From Nitrososphaerota archaeon (GTDB lineage: Archaea; Thermoproteota; Nitrososphaeria; Nitrososphaerales; UBA57): DNA of 10,481 nt. Below, in pieces: positions 1 through 6,369 of this stretch; position 1 is the first letter of the stretch, and each line of letters starts with the position of its first letter. A program made the translations under genes and the position numbers. Under the pieces are notes generated by a model. The model worked only from the letters and a program-made list of their open reading frames with translations, was not told where the DNA came from and searched no databases. The stretch is taken from positions 1 to 10,481 of the forward strand of contig JACPBJ010000129.1 of NCBI GenBank assembly GCA_016180375.1, written 5' to 3'.

Positions 1-113
1 CAATCGGAGATGACGTAATTATCGGGGAGGGTTGCATTTTGACGGAAACTAAAATCTATCCTCACAAAATTATACCCGATGGGCTAAGAATAGCTAACCG
101 GACAATAGAGTAG
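1..113 (+). CDS. Nucleotide-sugar pyrophosphorylase, C-terminal end (partial)
   Basis: The frame is open from the left edge (codons from base 3) to a TAG at 111-113, giving 36 visible residues. It begins IGDDVIIGEGCIL, which is the isoleucine/valine-glycine periodicity of a left-handed beta-helix hexapeptide repeat. It ends with a short tail (IIPDGLRIANRTIE). This arrangement is typical of the C-terminal domain of NDP-sugar pyrophosphorylases (GlmU-, RmlA-long- or GMPP-type), which make NDP-sugar from NTP and a sugar-1-phosphate in the cytoplasm. The catalytic nucleotidyltransferase domain would lie to the left of the window, so the substrate cannot be read. The gene faces the isomerase with only 25 nt between the two stop codons. 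An isomerase and a hexomutase next door fit a sugar-nucleotide pathway. A hexapeptide acyltransferase is the main alternative. Confidence 0.6.
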   Translation, partial: IGDDVIIGEGCILTETKIYPHKIIPDGLRIANRTIE

Positions 114-138
114 AATTGATTGTGCCGCAAATTAATTT

Positions 139-900
139 CTATGCTCGCTGTAATTCCGAGCTTAGCCGAGTCAAGAATCCAAATCTTGTATGGTCTTTGA
201 TAAACTGGGGGTATAGCTTGCCATCAGTCACCTTCTTAAAGGTCTGTCGCGGATTCACATGCTTGATAGGTGGGATTTCTCCATAGATACTATTTGCCAA
301 AAAACTTCCATCAAGCAACTCGAAGTAGGCTACTCCTCCGTGATTTCTAACAGGATCGTATTCACCTTCCACGCCTCTATATACAAGGTTTGACATAACC
401 AGCAATTTGTCACTCGCGTTGACTGTTACATGCCAATAGCCAGGAGGAATAAAGACCATGTCGCCCTGTTTTGCTCGTACCAGAACCACTTCGATCAAAT
501 GCCCTTGTTCGACTTGTTGTAAAATAAAATCTGCTTCGCCTTCTATAACTTCATAAAGTTCAGGATAGGAGAAACCCTCTAGTCCCACTTTATGGTAATG
601 ACCCAGCGTCTTATTCCGTTCAATCCCAAGATGCAATGGTTCTACGATGGTTATGTCGAACCTTAACTGAGCCGCATCGAATATAGCAGCATCGTTCTCC
701 CTTTTTACATCCCGATACATGTAATAAAGTGGAGTGCTAGGATCGCTTTTATCTGCGAAATCTTTGTCATATAACACTTCTTTAAGTTCTCGGAGAACCC
801 GAATATGGGGTCTTACTTGCTTGTTCTCGACATATAGAAACTTATCATCATCGTACTCCACATATGGGACATCGTACAAGTTTCTTCGCATGTATCTCAA
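139..900 (-). CDS. pgiA: Cupin-type glucose-6-phosphate isomerase
   Basis: This enzyme interconverts glucose-6-phosphate and fructose-6-phosphate in the cytoplasm. The 253-residue protein carries the archaeal cupin PGI signature. GHYH at 100-103 supplies two histidine metal ligands (H101, H103). PELYEV follows, with E114 as the third ligand, and GDMVFIPPGYWHVTVN at 146-161 supplies the fourth (H157). This matches the ligand pattern (His, His, Glu, His) known for the Pyrococcus furiosus enzyme. The protein is longer than that roughly 190-residue enzyme, with extra sequence at both ends. A second in-frame ATG lies three codons in (MRYM). I kept the first, and the choice hardly changes the protein. 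It shares a short divergent intergenic region with the hexomutase at 993. Function is confident at family level. A mannose-6-phosphate side activity is possible. Confidence 0.87.
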   Translation of the reverse strand: MRYMRRNLYDVPYVEYDDDKFLYVENKQVRPHIRVLRELKEVLYDKDFADKSDPSTPLYYMYRDVKRENDAAIFDAAQLRFDITIVEPLHLGIERNKTLGHYHKVGLEGFSYPELYEVIEGEADFILQQVEQGHLIEVVLVRAKQGDMVFIPPGYWHVTVNASDKLLVMSNLVYRGVEGEYDPVRNHGGVAYFELLDGSFLANSIYGEIPPIKHVNPRQTFKKVTDGKLYPQFIKDHTRFGFLTRLSSELQRA

Positions 901-946
901 TCTTGGACAGAGGAAAATTGTAGATCTATGTTCGGACTCTTAACTC

Positions 947-956
947 TTTATAATTA
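947..956. promoter_or_regulatory. Probable shared TATA box between divergent sugar genes
   Basis: TTTATAATTA lies in the 92-bp gap between the divergent isomerase (ATG at 900, minus) and hexomutase (ATG at 993, plus). It is A/T-symmetric and reads as an acceptable archaeal box A on both strands. On the plus strand it would place a start near 975, leaving a leader of about 18 nt. On the minus strand it would place one near 923-925. No other equally good box is visible in the gap. Inferred from sequence only. Confidence 0.45.
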
Positions 957-992
957 TCGATACAAATTCAACTTTCTAGGTAATTAGGGTTC

Positions 993-2351
993 ATGAGCCT
1001 CAAGAATATTTTCCGTGCCTACGATATCCGCGGAATCTACGGGAAGGATTTGACGGAAGAGACTGCTGAGTTAGTCGGCAAGGCTTTCGGAACCTTGGTT
1101 GGGATTGAAAAGACCATTGGTGTGGGAAGAGATGTCCGATTAAGTGGAACAAGCCTAAAGCAGAAGGTGATTGACGGTCTGATTTCAGTCGGCTGTAACG
1201 TAATTGATTTTGATATGGTAACTACGCCAATGCTTTCGATTTCTGTAAGAAATGAGAAAATCGACGGAGCAGTGATGGTTACCGCTTCTCATAATCCAGC
1301 AGAGTGGAATGGATTCATTTTGATCGACAAACACGGCCATTTTTGCTCAGAAGGAATGGGTATGGAGAAGATAAGAGAGATTTTTGTCAATGGCGAATTT
1401 GCAAGATCCACCGGATACGGGAATGTAAGAAAGAAGAATGCGCTGAACGGTTACCAAGACCTCATTTTAGGCAAAGTAAGAACTATGCAGAGACTAAAAG
1501 TGGTTGTAGATCCTGGTAACGGGTCCGCATCTCTTATTGCCAAGAGAATTTTCGAAAAAGCTGGTTGCGAAGTTATATCAATAAACGATTATCCAGACGG
1601 AAGATTTGCAGCACGACCTCCTGACGTGACTGAAGACGCGCTTGGTGCGTTGAGGGAGAAGGTGCTAGAAGTTAAAGCTGATTTTGGCGTTGGTTTTGAT
1701 TGTGATGCGGATAGAGCGGCATTTATTGATGAGAAGGGCAGATATGTAGGATCAGGAAACATAACTATTGCGCTGTTTGCTGATTACTATTTGGAAAGAA
1801 ACCCGGGTGCAAAGATTGTTTTTGATGTGGCGTGTTCGTCGGCTGTCGAGGAATTTGTAAGGTCGAAGGGAGGCATCCCTCTTGTAAACCGAGTTGGTCA
1901 TGCATTCATTATAAACAGAATGATAGAAGAGAAAGCAATTTTTGGGGGTGAATACAGCAATCACCTCTATTTTTCAGAAATATACGGGTTTGATGATGCG
2001 ATATTTGCCGGGCTGAAAATGGCTGAAATTATTACAACAGAAGACAGGAAACTCTCCGAGCTAGTTGATGAAGTGCCTAAATACTACTCTAAAGTCGAGG
2101 AAATCGCTTGTTCTGATGAGATCAAGTTCAAGGTCATTGAGAGTGTGAAACAAAGAGTTAGTAGAGATGGGTACAACATACTCGCATTGGATGGTGTGAA
2201 AGTTTATAGTGACGAAGGCAGTTTTTTGATTCGCGCCTCAAACACTACCCCTATGGTCAAACTGATTGTAGAAGCTAAGACGGAAGAGAGTTTGGAAAAG
2301 CTATTCAACTTAGGAAAACAAATAATTCAGGAAGAGGTTATTAAGATATGA
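993..2351 (+). CDS. Phosphomannomutase/phosphoglucomutase (alpha-D-phosphohexomutase, COG1109)
   Basis: This enzyme moves phosphate between C6 and C1 of a hexose through a phosphoserine, feeding hexose-1-phosphate to NDP-sugar synthesis. The 452 residues show all four active-site elements in order. TASHNP has phosphoserine S99. DCDADR at 236-241 is the Mg-binding loop, with D236, D238 and D240. GGEYSNH at 318-324 is the sugar-specificity loop. RASNTTP at 414-420 is the phosphate-binding loop. Length is normal for the family (about 450). The N-terminus FRAYDIRGIYG is also characteristic. The sugar loop has Asn where GE(x)SGH enzymes have Gly, and the metal loop is DCDADR rather than DGDGDR. 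Both metal aspartate spacing and catalytic serine are intact, so the enzyme should be active. Whether it prefers mannose, glucose or both cannot be decided. A glucosamine mutase role is less likely because the loop is not GEENGG-like. Confidence 0.88.
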   Translation: MSLKNIFRAYDIRGIYGKDLTEETAELVGKAFGTLVGIEKTIGVGRDVRLSGTSLKQKVIDGLISVGCNVIDFDMVTTPMLSISVRNEKIDGAVMVTASHNPAEWNGFILIDKHGHFCSEGMGMEKIREIFVNGEFARSTGYGNVRKKNALNGYQDLILGKVRTMQRLKVVVDPGNGSASLIAKRIFEKAGCEVISINDYPDGRFAARPPDVTEDALGALREKVLEVKADFGVGFDCDADRAAFIDEKGRYVGSGNITIALFADYYLERNPGAKIVFDVACSSAVEEFVRSKGGIPLVNRVGHAFIINRMIEEKAIFGGEYSNHLYFSEIYGFDDAIFAGLKMAEIITTEDRKLSELVDEVPKYYSKVEEIACSDEIKFKVIESVKQRVSRDGYNILALDGVKVYSDEGSFLIRASNTTPMVKLIVEAKTEESLEKLFNLGKQIIQEEVIKI

Positions 2352-2538
2352 GATTTGGAATGCCCGCTGGTGAACAGCAGTTTTTGGCTATATTTTCACA
2401 CAGGTCTATGATAACGTCTTTCTTTTACTCTTGGATATCTAACCGCCCTGACCTGATAACTCATATGGTTAAGCATGATTCCTGAGTCGATTATTCTTAT
2501 GTTGTACTTTTACTTGGTGAGATTTACCGGTAGATTAA

Positions 2539-2560
2539 GGTTCAAATCCCACCCCCCGCA
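2539..2560 (+). other. Orphan tRNA 3' end (T-loop to discriminator base), possible integration scar
   Basis: These 22 bases match the 3' end of a tRNA gene. GG precedes a standard T-loop TTCAAAT (2541-2547). CCCAC then fits the 3' strand of a T-stem, CCCCCGC fits the 3' strand of an acceptor stem, and A fits the discriminator base. The expected partners GTGGG and GCGGGGG are absent: the bases just before are TAAGG, and no GCGGGGG occurs in the window. The acceptor strand and the A discriminator resemble an archaeal tRNA-Leu, though the isotype cannot be proven from a 3' end. A fragment like this is what remains at the far end of an element integrated into a tRNA gene. A split-tRNA half or chance are alternatives. 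Confidence 0.5.
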
Positions 2561-2567
2561 TTATGCT

Positions 2568-2888
2568 TCAGGCCTTTGCCTGTTGCTCCACTTTTCTCCT
2601 TTGTTCTGGTTTGGGAATAGCAATTATAGAGTACAAAACAGCTAAGAGCCCAATCAGCGCAACTGCTGATCTGGCTGCCTGAGCATCTCTAACGCCGAAG
2701 TGCAAGATGTCGAACATAACCCCCTCTGTTATCCCAGCCGTTGTTAACAATATGAATCCTATAACCAGCAAAATCATAGATCTGCTTTTGCCTCTTCTGT
2801 AGGCTTGGAAAGCAAAGTAGATTATGGTCAGTCCTACGATTACCCGCAATCCTTCGAATATTCGCACCAGCATGAGTGAGTCAAGCAT
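2568..2888 (-). CDS. Small three-helix membrane protein, DUF7521-like
   Basis: The 106-residue protein has three hydrophobic stretches, at about 8-28, 38-57 and 72-92. A basic loop (AYRRGKSRS, 29-37) follows helix 1, and the C-terminal tail is charged (KPEQRRKVEQQAKA). The pattern (helix, FAFQAYRR, helix, short loop, helix ending LYSII) resembles the archaeal three-helix family I know as DUF7521. Those genes often sit beside HTH regulators, but none is present here. The function is unknown. I chose the first ATG because GGAG lies about 12 nt upstream (AAGGAGAAG on the minus strand). A second start (LMLVR) is five codons in. The stop lies 7 bp from the orphan tRNA 3' end, so the gene flanks, or could belong to, a former insertion locus. 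Coding is likely, and the family name is tentative. Confidence 0.62.
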   Translation of the reverse strand: MLDSLMLVRIFEGLRVIVGLTIIYFAFQAYRRGKSRSMILLVIGFILLTTAGITEGVMFDILHFGVRDAQAARSAVALIGLLAVLYSIIAIPKPEQRRKVEQQAKA

Positions 2889-3018
2889 GATTGTCCGTCT
2901 TCTCCTTGTGCGATCGCATCATTGGTTACACCTGTCTGCTATATCTAAGCTATCCCTAACTTGCTCCCTTGAAATCATTTATCGCCCGAGAATACGGTTC
3001 TTCCGTCGAATAAATGGA

Positions 3019-3075
3019 CTAGATGATTCTCATTACTGATGATCTGCAGCATCAATCTCAGAACTGATCATCTGG
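3019..3075. other. Palindrome-rich hairpin in divergent spacer
   Basis: AGATGAT at 3021-3027 is the exact reverse complement of ATCATCT at 3067-3073. The stem extends two more pairs outward (one G-U) to about 9 bp. Inside, TGATG at 3037-3041 pairs with CATCA at 3050-3054 around an 8-base loop containing CTGCAG. GATGATC (3038-3044) and GATCATC (3066-3072) are also reverse complements, giving an alternative fold. The element lies between the divergent starts at 2888 and 3150. It could be a small structured RNA or a protein-binding palindrome. No family is recognised. Confidence 0.3.
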
Positions 3076-3149
3076 TGCGATAGCAAGCGGAACGGCGAAC
3101 AGAGCCAAAACACTCATATCTTTTGCCAAACCCCTCTAACACAAGCAAC

Positions 3150-4247
3150 ATGGGCATTCAGGAGAAAATCAAACGCATCGAGGAAGACCTTCATAGAACT
3201 CAGGTCAACAAGAAGACAGAACATCACATAGGTCTTCTTAAGGCTAAACTGGCAAGGTTCAAACGCGAAGCGGAAGAAGCGAAGAGTCGGGGAGGAGCAA
3301 GTTCTCTAGGGTTCGACGTAAAGAAGAGCGGCGATGCTACAGCAGTTCTAATTGGTCTGCCCAGCGTCGGCAAATCGACTCTCCTGAACAGGCTTACGAA
3401 CGCGAAATCCAAAGTTGCCGCTTACCAATTTACAACTCTGACCGTGGTGCCTGGCGTCCTCGAATACAAAGGAGCAAGAATACAAATCCTTGATCTCCCA
3501 GGAATCATTAAGGGGGCATCATCAGGGAAAGGTCTAGGGAAAAGAGTGCTTGCAGTTGCAAGGTCAGCCGATCTGGTGTTATTCGTTTTAGACGTATTCC
3601 AGCCTGATGCCTACTCCATACTCCTGAATGAACTGAGGGGATTGGGAATAAGACCGGGGGAAAGCCCTCCAAACATAACCATTGAGAAGACGAGCGATGG
3701 AGGCGTCTCGGTGGCTGCTCAGGTAAAGATGACTAAGACGACTGAAGACTTGGTCAAGGATATTTTGCGCGTGTATGATGTGCATCACGCCAGAGTGATT
3801 GTCAGGGAGGATATCATCGATGACCAGTTGATTGACATGCTCATAGGCAATCGAACTTACCCGAAGTCTTTGACTATCATGAACAAAATCGACCTGGTCA
3901 ATGCTGGCTTCATCAACGAAATACAGACAAGAACTCGTGAAAAATTTGTCCCTGTTTCTGCAGACGCGGGCATCAATATGGAAGCACTGAAGGAGCAGAT
4001 ATTCCAGAAACTAAACTTTATCAGGATTTTCATGAGGCCAAAAGGAGCAGAGGCTGATTATGAGGAGCCGATGATAGTCAGGAACGGCTCGCAGATTCTG
4101 GATATCTGCAACAAGGTTCACAGGAATCTCAAGGACGAATTCCGGTACGCCCAAGTCTGGGGTAGCAGCGTAAAGTTCCCGGGGCAGAGGGTCGGCATAA
4201 ATCACCGCTTGATGGATGGCGACATTTTGACTCTGATAAGCAAATAA
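3150..4247 (+). CDS. drg: Drg-family GTP-binding protein (Obg-HflX superfamily, TGS domain)
   Basis: This cytoplasmic GTPase belongs to the Drg family, whose members associate with ribosomes in translation. The 365 residues start MGIQEKIKRIEEDL, a charged helical N-terminal region. The G-domain follows: G1 GLPSVGKST at 69-77, G3 DLPG at 115-118, G4 NKID at 245-248 and G5 SA at 270-271. A C-terminal TGS domain occupies roughly 291-365. An open frame extends nine codons upstream to a TTG at 3123. I chose the ATG at 3150 because Drg proteins characteristically begin M-G-I-x-E-K-I and the extra PNPSNTSN segment has no family counterpart. No strong Shine-Dalgarno is seen. All nucleotide-binding motifs are intact and the length is normal for archaeal Drg. 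A decayed relative, hflX, lies elsewhere in the window. Confidence 0.93.
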   Translation: MGIQEKIKRIEEDLHRTQVNKKTEHHIGLLKAKLARFKREAEEAKSRGGASSLGFDVKKSGDATAVLIGLPSVGKSTLLNRLTNAKSKVAAYQFTTLTVVPGVLEYKGARIQILDLPGIIKGASSGKGLGKRVLAVARSADLVLFVLDVFQPDAYSILLNELRGLGIRPGESPPNITIEKTSDGGVSVAAQVKMTKTTEDLVKDILRVYDVHHARVIVREDIIDDQLIDMLIGNRTYPKSLTIMNKIDLVNAGFINEIQTRTREKFVPVSADAGINMEALKEQIFQKLNFIRIFMRPKGAEADYEEPMIVRNGSQILDICNKVHRNLKDEFRYAQVWGSSVKFPGQRVGINHRLMDGDILTLISK

Positions 4248-4258
4248 GGGTTCTGATA

Positions 4259-4280
4259 ACTCTTCGGGAGATCCGAAAGT
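4259..4280 (+). terminator. Stem-loop after drg, possible 3'-end structure
   Basis: TTCGG (4263-4267) pairs with CCGAA (4273-4277) around loop GAGAT. Beyond a bulged C, ACT (4259-4261) pairs with AGT (4278-4280). It starts 12 nt after the drg stop codon. There is no following T-tract, which archaeal termination usually uses. It may therefore be an mRNA 3'-end structure or simply part of the control region of the next gene. Confidence 0.25.
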
Positions 4281-4357
4281 CGACTTCTGATAAACCGAAA
4301 GACCCACCAAGTATCAAGCGTACGGGGACCCTATCGTTATCTAGGCCCTAGAGGGGG

Positions 4358-4366
4358 TATAAAAAG
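4358..4366 (+). promoter_or_regulatory. Strong TATA box (distal promoter of quinoprotein gene)
   Basis: TATAAAAAG is preceded by a purine-rich GAGGGGG, in the position of a BRE element. It is the best archaeal promoter-like sequence in the window. It would start transcription near 4385-4390, leaving a leader of about 90 nt before the GTG at 4479. That start falls inside the inverted repeat at 4377-4395. Confidence 0.5.
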
Positions 4367-4376
4367 CGAATAATTG

Positions 4377-4395
4377 GATAACCCGGGGAGTTATC
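4377..4395. promoter_or_regulatory. Operator-like inverted repeat GATAAC-N7-GTTATC
   Basis: GATAAC (4377-4382) and GTTATC (4390-4395) are perfect inverted six-base half-sites separated by CCGGGGA. The centre-to-centre spacing is 13 bp, roughly one helical turn or slightly more, as expected for a dimeric regulator. The site begins 10 bp past the TATA box and covers the predicted start of transcription, a typical position for an archaeal repressor. Another GTTATC occurs at 4336-4341 upstream of the TATA box, and GATAAC recurs at 4255-4260. No regulator gene is next to it. Confidence 0.35.
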
Positions 4396-4441
4396 ACAGC
4401 CCAAATAAGAACCTACGACTGATACAGTGACCCTTTCATTC

Positions 4442-4448
4442 TTAAATA
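4442..4448 (+). promoter_or_regulatory. Possible proximal TATA box of quinoprotein gene
   Basis: TTAAATA lies about 34 nt before the GTG start codon. It would give a transcript beginning near 4470, with a leader of under 10 nt. It is weaker than the distal box but better placed for the short-leader style common in archaea. Confidence 0.35.
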
Positions 4449-4478
4449 CCTCTGAGATCGGCGAATGGACGATCCTTT

Positions 4479-6368
4479 GTGAAGGCAGTGCGCCTAATAG
4501 CAGTTACCATCATCATTCTCCTGCTCGCGGTGATGGTTTCTTCACCTGCATCAAATCAGGTTTTTGCACAAGTTGACGGAAAGGATTGGCCAAAGATCAA
4601 CTATGATTCGCGTGCCAGCAACTACAATCCTCAGGCTCAGATAACCAAGGATAACGTGGCTCAGCTTGAAATCAAGTGGATTTATGCCCTTCCAAAGCCT
4701 CCAGCGTTTGTAGGGGGATATGCAACAGGAGGGCAAGGCGAGGTTTCTACCCCGCTCGTAGTCAACGGAGTGATCTACTGGTACTCAGGATACGGGAGCT
4801 TAGTCGCAATCGATGCAAAGAAAGGCAAGGTGCTTTGGACTTACACCTTTGAACTCGATTACAATGCTGATGTCAAAAAGGGGTTACCGATAAGAAGGCT
4901 GAGCTCGCTCAACCATATTCACGGTTTCAACTACTTCGATGGGAAACTCTTCCTCCCTACGCCTCCTTGCGACCTCCATATCGTAGATGCAAGTACAGGG
5001 AAGCTAATCCGCAAGATAGAGAGCACGTGCAGAGCAGGTCCATCAGAGGGCAATGTTGGCTTCTACAAAGGAGCTCAGTCATACGGACCAACAATTTACG
5101 AGAAAGAAGGAATTTTGATAGCATCGGCTGGTTCAGTAGATGAAACAAACAATGGCGGGAGAGGATTCTTTGCTGGCTATAGCATAGATACAGGTCAAGA
5201 GCTGTGGAGATTCTATGTCTTACCTCAGGGCGGAGGAGACCGCGATTGGGCGCTTAAAGTTGCGGATAAGGGCTGGATAGACGGAATTCGTGCAGGCACT
5301 CTGCCTAGAGAATCATTATTGAATGACTGGGGAGAGGCAGGAGCAAAGGGTTCGCAAGCAGGTCCTTCAAGGAGTCAGTGGGCGGTAGATGAAGAGACGG
5401 GGATTGCTTATGTCGCGACGACTCATTCAGCGCCAGCTTCAAACGGCACGCATCGACCAGGACCTAATGTCTTCGCGGCCTCGATAATAGCATTGAAGGC
5501 AACGACTGGTGAATTGGCGTGGTGGCATCAGGTTGTTCCTCACGATCTTTCTGACTGGGATTGTAACTGGAATGTCATTCTAGGCAAAGTTAGAGTTCAG
5601 GGAGTTGACAGGAAATTGATTTTCAAGGGATGCAAGGATGGCAAGATGCAAGCGTTTGATGCTGCCAATGGGGAGAGAGTCTGGGTATTCGATCCTCCAA
5701 CTGTAAGAAGGTGTGAAGTATGTGTGTTAAGGGATGCTAGAGACCCGGCTCAGCTGAAAAAGAGATGGAGCAATGAACCATCAACTGAACCATTCTTGAA
5801 GAATCCAAGAGGAGGAGGGGGTCTGGAAGCTGACATCGCCTTTACAGGGGACACCGTGTTCTTCGGGAGTTACAACTTTTGGGATTACATTAGGGTCGTG
5901 CCAGTCGAACCAAACAGAATAACCGAAGGTGGGAGCTCGGTTCCTCTTCCTGAAATAAGAGAATCAAACACAACAATCTTTGCTCTCGACGCTTCTACGG
6001 GGAGAGTAAAATGGACGTATTTCATCGACAGTGTAGGCTATAGAACAAGCATAGTTGCTAGTGGAGGACTTGTATACTTGGTATCTACAAACGGAAATCT
6101 CTATGCTTTGGATGCGAGAACTGGCAGGGAAGTCTGGATCAAATACTTTGGCGTTGGTTTGCTAATTCATCCTGTTATTGCAGCTGACTCTGATGGTAAG
6201 ATGATGATGTTAATTGCTTTTGGAGGGCAGAAGACACTGTTGGGCAGAGTAACACCCGGAATGCTCATAGCCATGAGTCTGCCAGACAAAGCACTAAAGA
6301 AGAACAATCTACCGATTTCTAATCCTGCATCTATCTTGAAAATAGGTGCTGATTTGGTTGATAATTAA
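4479..6368 (+). CDS. Exported PQQ-dependent (quinoprotein) dehydrogenase
   Basis: The protein is probably a secreted or membrane-surface quinoprotein that oxidises an alcohol or sugar. It has 629 residues. The signal peptide has n-region MKAVR, hydrophobic residues 6-20 and probable cleavage after VFA (about residue 30). The rest is a beta-propeller with repeated tryptophan-docking motifs: AIDAKKGKVLW (110-120), a weaker copy at 168-178, ALKATTGELAWW (338-349), AFDAANGERVW (392-402), ALDASTGRVKW (502-512) and ALDARTGREVW (543-553). HDLSDWD (355-361) matches the catalytic aspartate motif of the PQQ alcohol/glucose dehydrogenase family, and E222 may be the Ca-ligand glutamate. The usual TGN motif with the ligand Asn appears as TTH (314-316). 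There is no heme-c CxxCH, although C412-x-x-C415 is present. The GTG start is forced by an in-frame TAA at 4443. No PQQ synthesis genes are nearby. The substrate is unknown, and a non-PQQ BamB-like role is less likely. Confidence 0.82.
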   Translation: MKAVRLIAVTIIILLLAVMVSSPASNQVFAQVDGKDWPKINYDSRASNYNPQAQITKDNVAQLEIKWIYALPKPPAFVGGYATGGQGEVSTPLVVNGVIYWYSGYGSLVAIDAKKGKVLWTYTFELDYNADVKKGLPIRRLSSLNHIHGFNYFDGKLFLPTPPCDLHIVDASTGKLIRKIESTCRAGPSEGNVGFYKGAQSYGPTIYEKEGILIASAGSVDETNNGGRGFFAGYSIDTGQELWRFYVLPQGGGDRDWALKVADKGWIDGIRAGTLPRESLLNDWGEAGAKGSQAGPSRSQWAVDEETGIAYVATTHSAPASNGTHRPGPNVFAASIIALKATTGELAWWHQVVPHDLSDWDCNWNVILGKVRVQGVDRKLIFKGCKDGKMQAFDAANGERVWVFDPPTVRRCEVCVLRDARDPAQLKKRWSNEPSTEPFLKNPRGGGGLEADIAFTGDTVFFGSYNFWDYIRVVPVEPNRITEGGSSVPLPEIRESNTTIFALDASTGRVKWTYFIDSVGYRTSIVASGGLVYLVSTNGNLYALDARTGREVWIKYFGVGLLIHPVIAADSDGKMMMLIAFGGQKTLLGRVTPGMLIAMSLPDKALKKNNLPISNPASILKIGADLVDN

Positions 6369-6369
6369 A

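Noticed and set aside
2348..2485. 45-codon ORF starting at ATG that overlaps the hexomutase stop codon
   Set aside because: The overlap suggests coupling, but the peptide shows no recognisable motif or family and the region otherwise looks non-coding. Too little support to call a gene.
2440..2560. Intron-containing tRNA, because CCTGATAACTCAT precedes the T-arm and resembles an anticodon arm
   Set aside because: No pairing anticodon stem can be formed, and there is no GCGGGGG 5' acceptor strand or D-arm upstream, so only the 3' fragment is kept.
3019..3075. C/D-box guide RNA (CTGATGA and CTGA present)
   Set aside because: The candidate C box is off consensus, and the D' and C' elements overlap, leaving no room for guides. 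Reported only as a hairpin.
3254..3264. Second tRNA-like AAGGTTCAAA as a partner repeat of the 2539 fragment
   Set aside because: It lies inside the drg coding sequence, encodes part of the conserved N-terminal helix, and the match ends after the T-loop start.
5712..5726. C412-x-x-C415 in the quinoprotein as a heme-c site (quinohemoprotein)
   Set aside because: The residue after the second Cys is Val, not His, and there is no C-terminal cytochrome domain.
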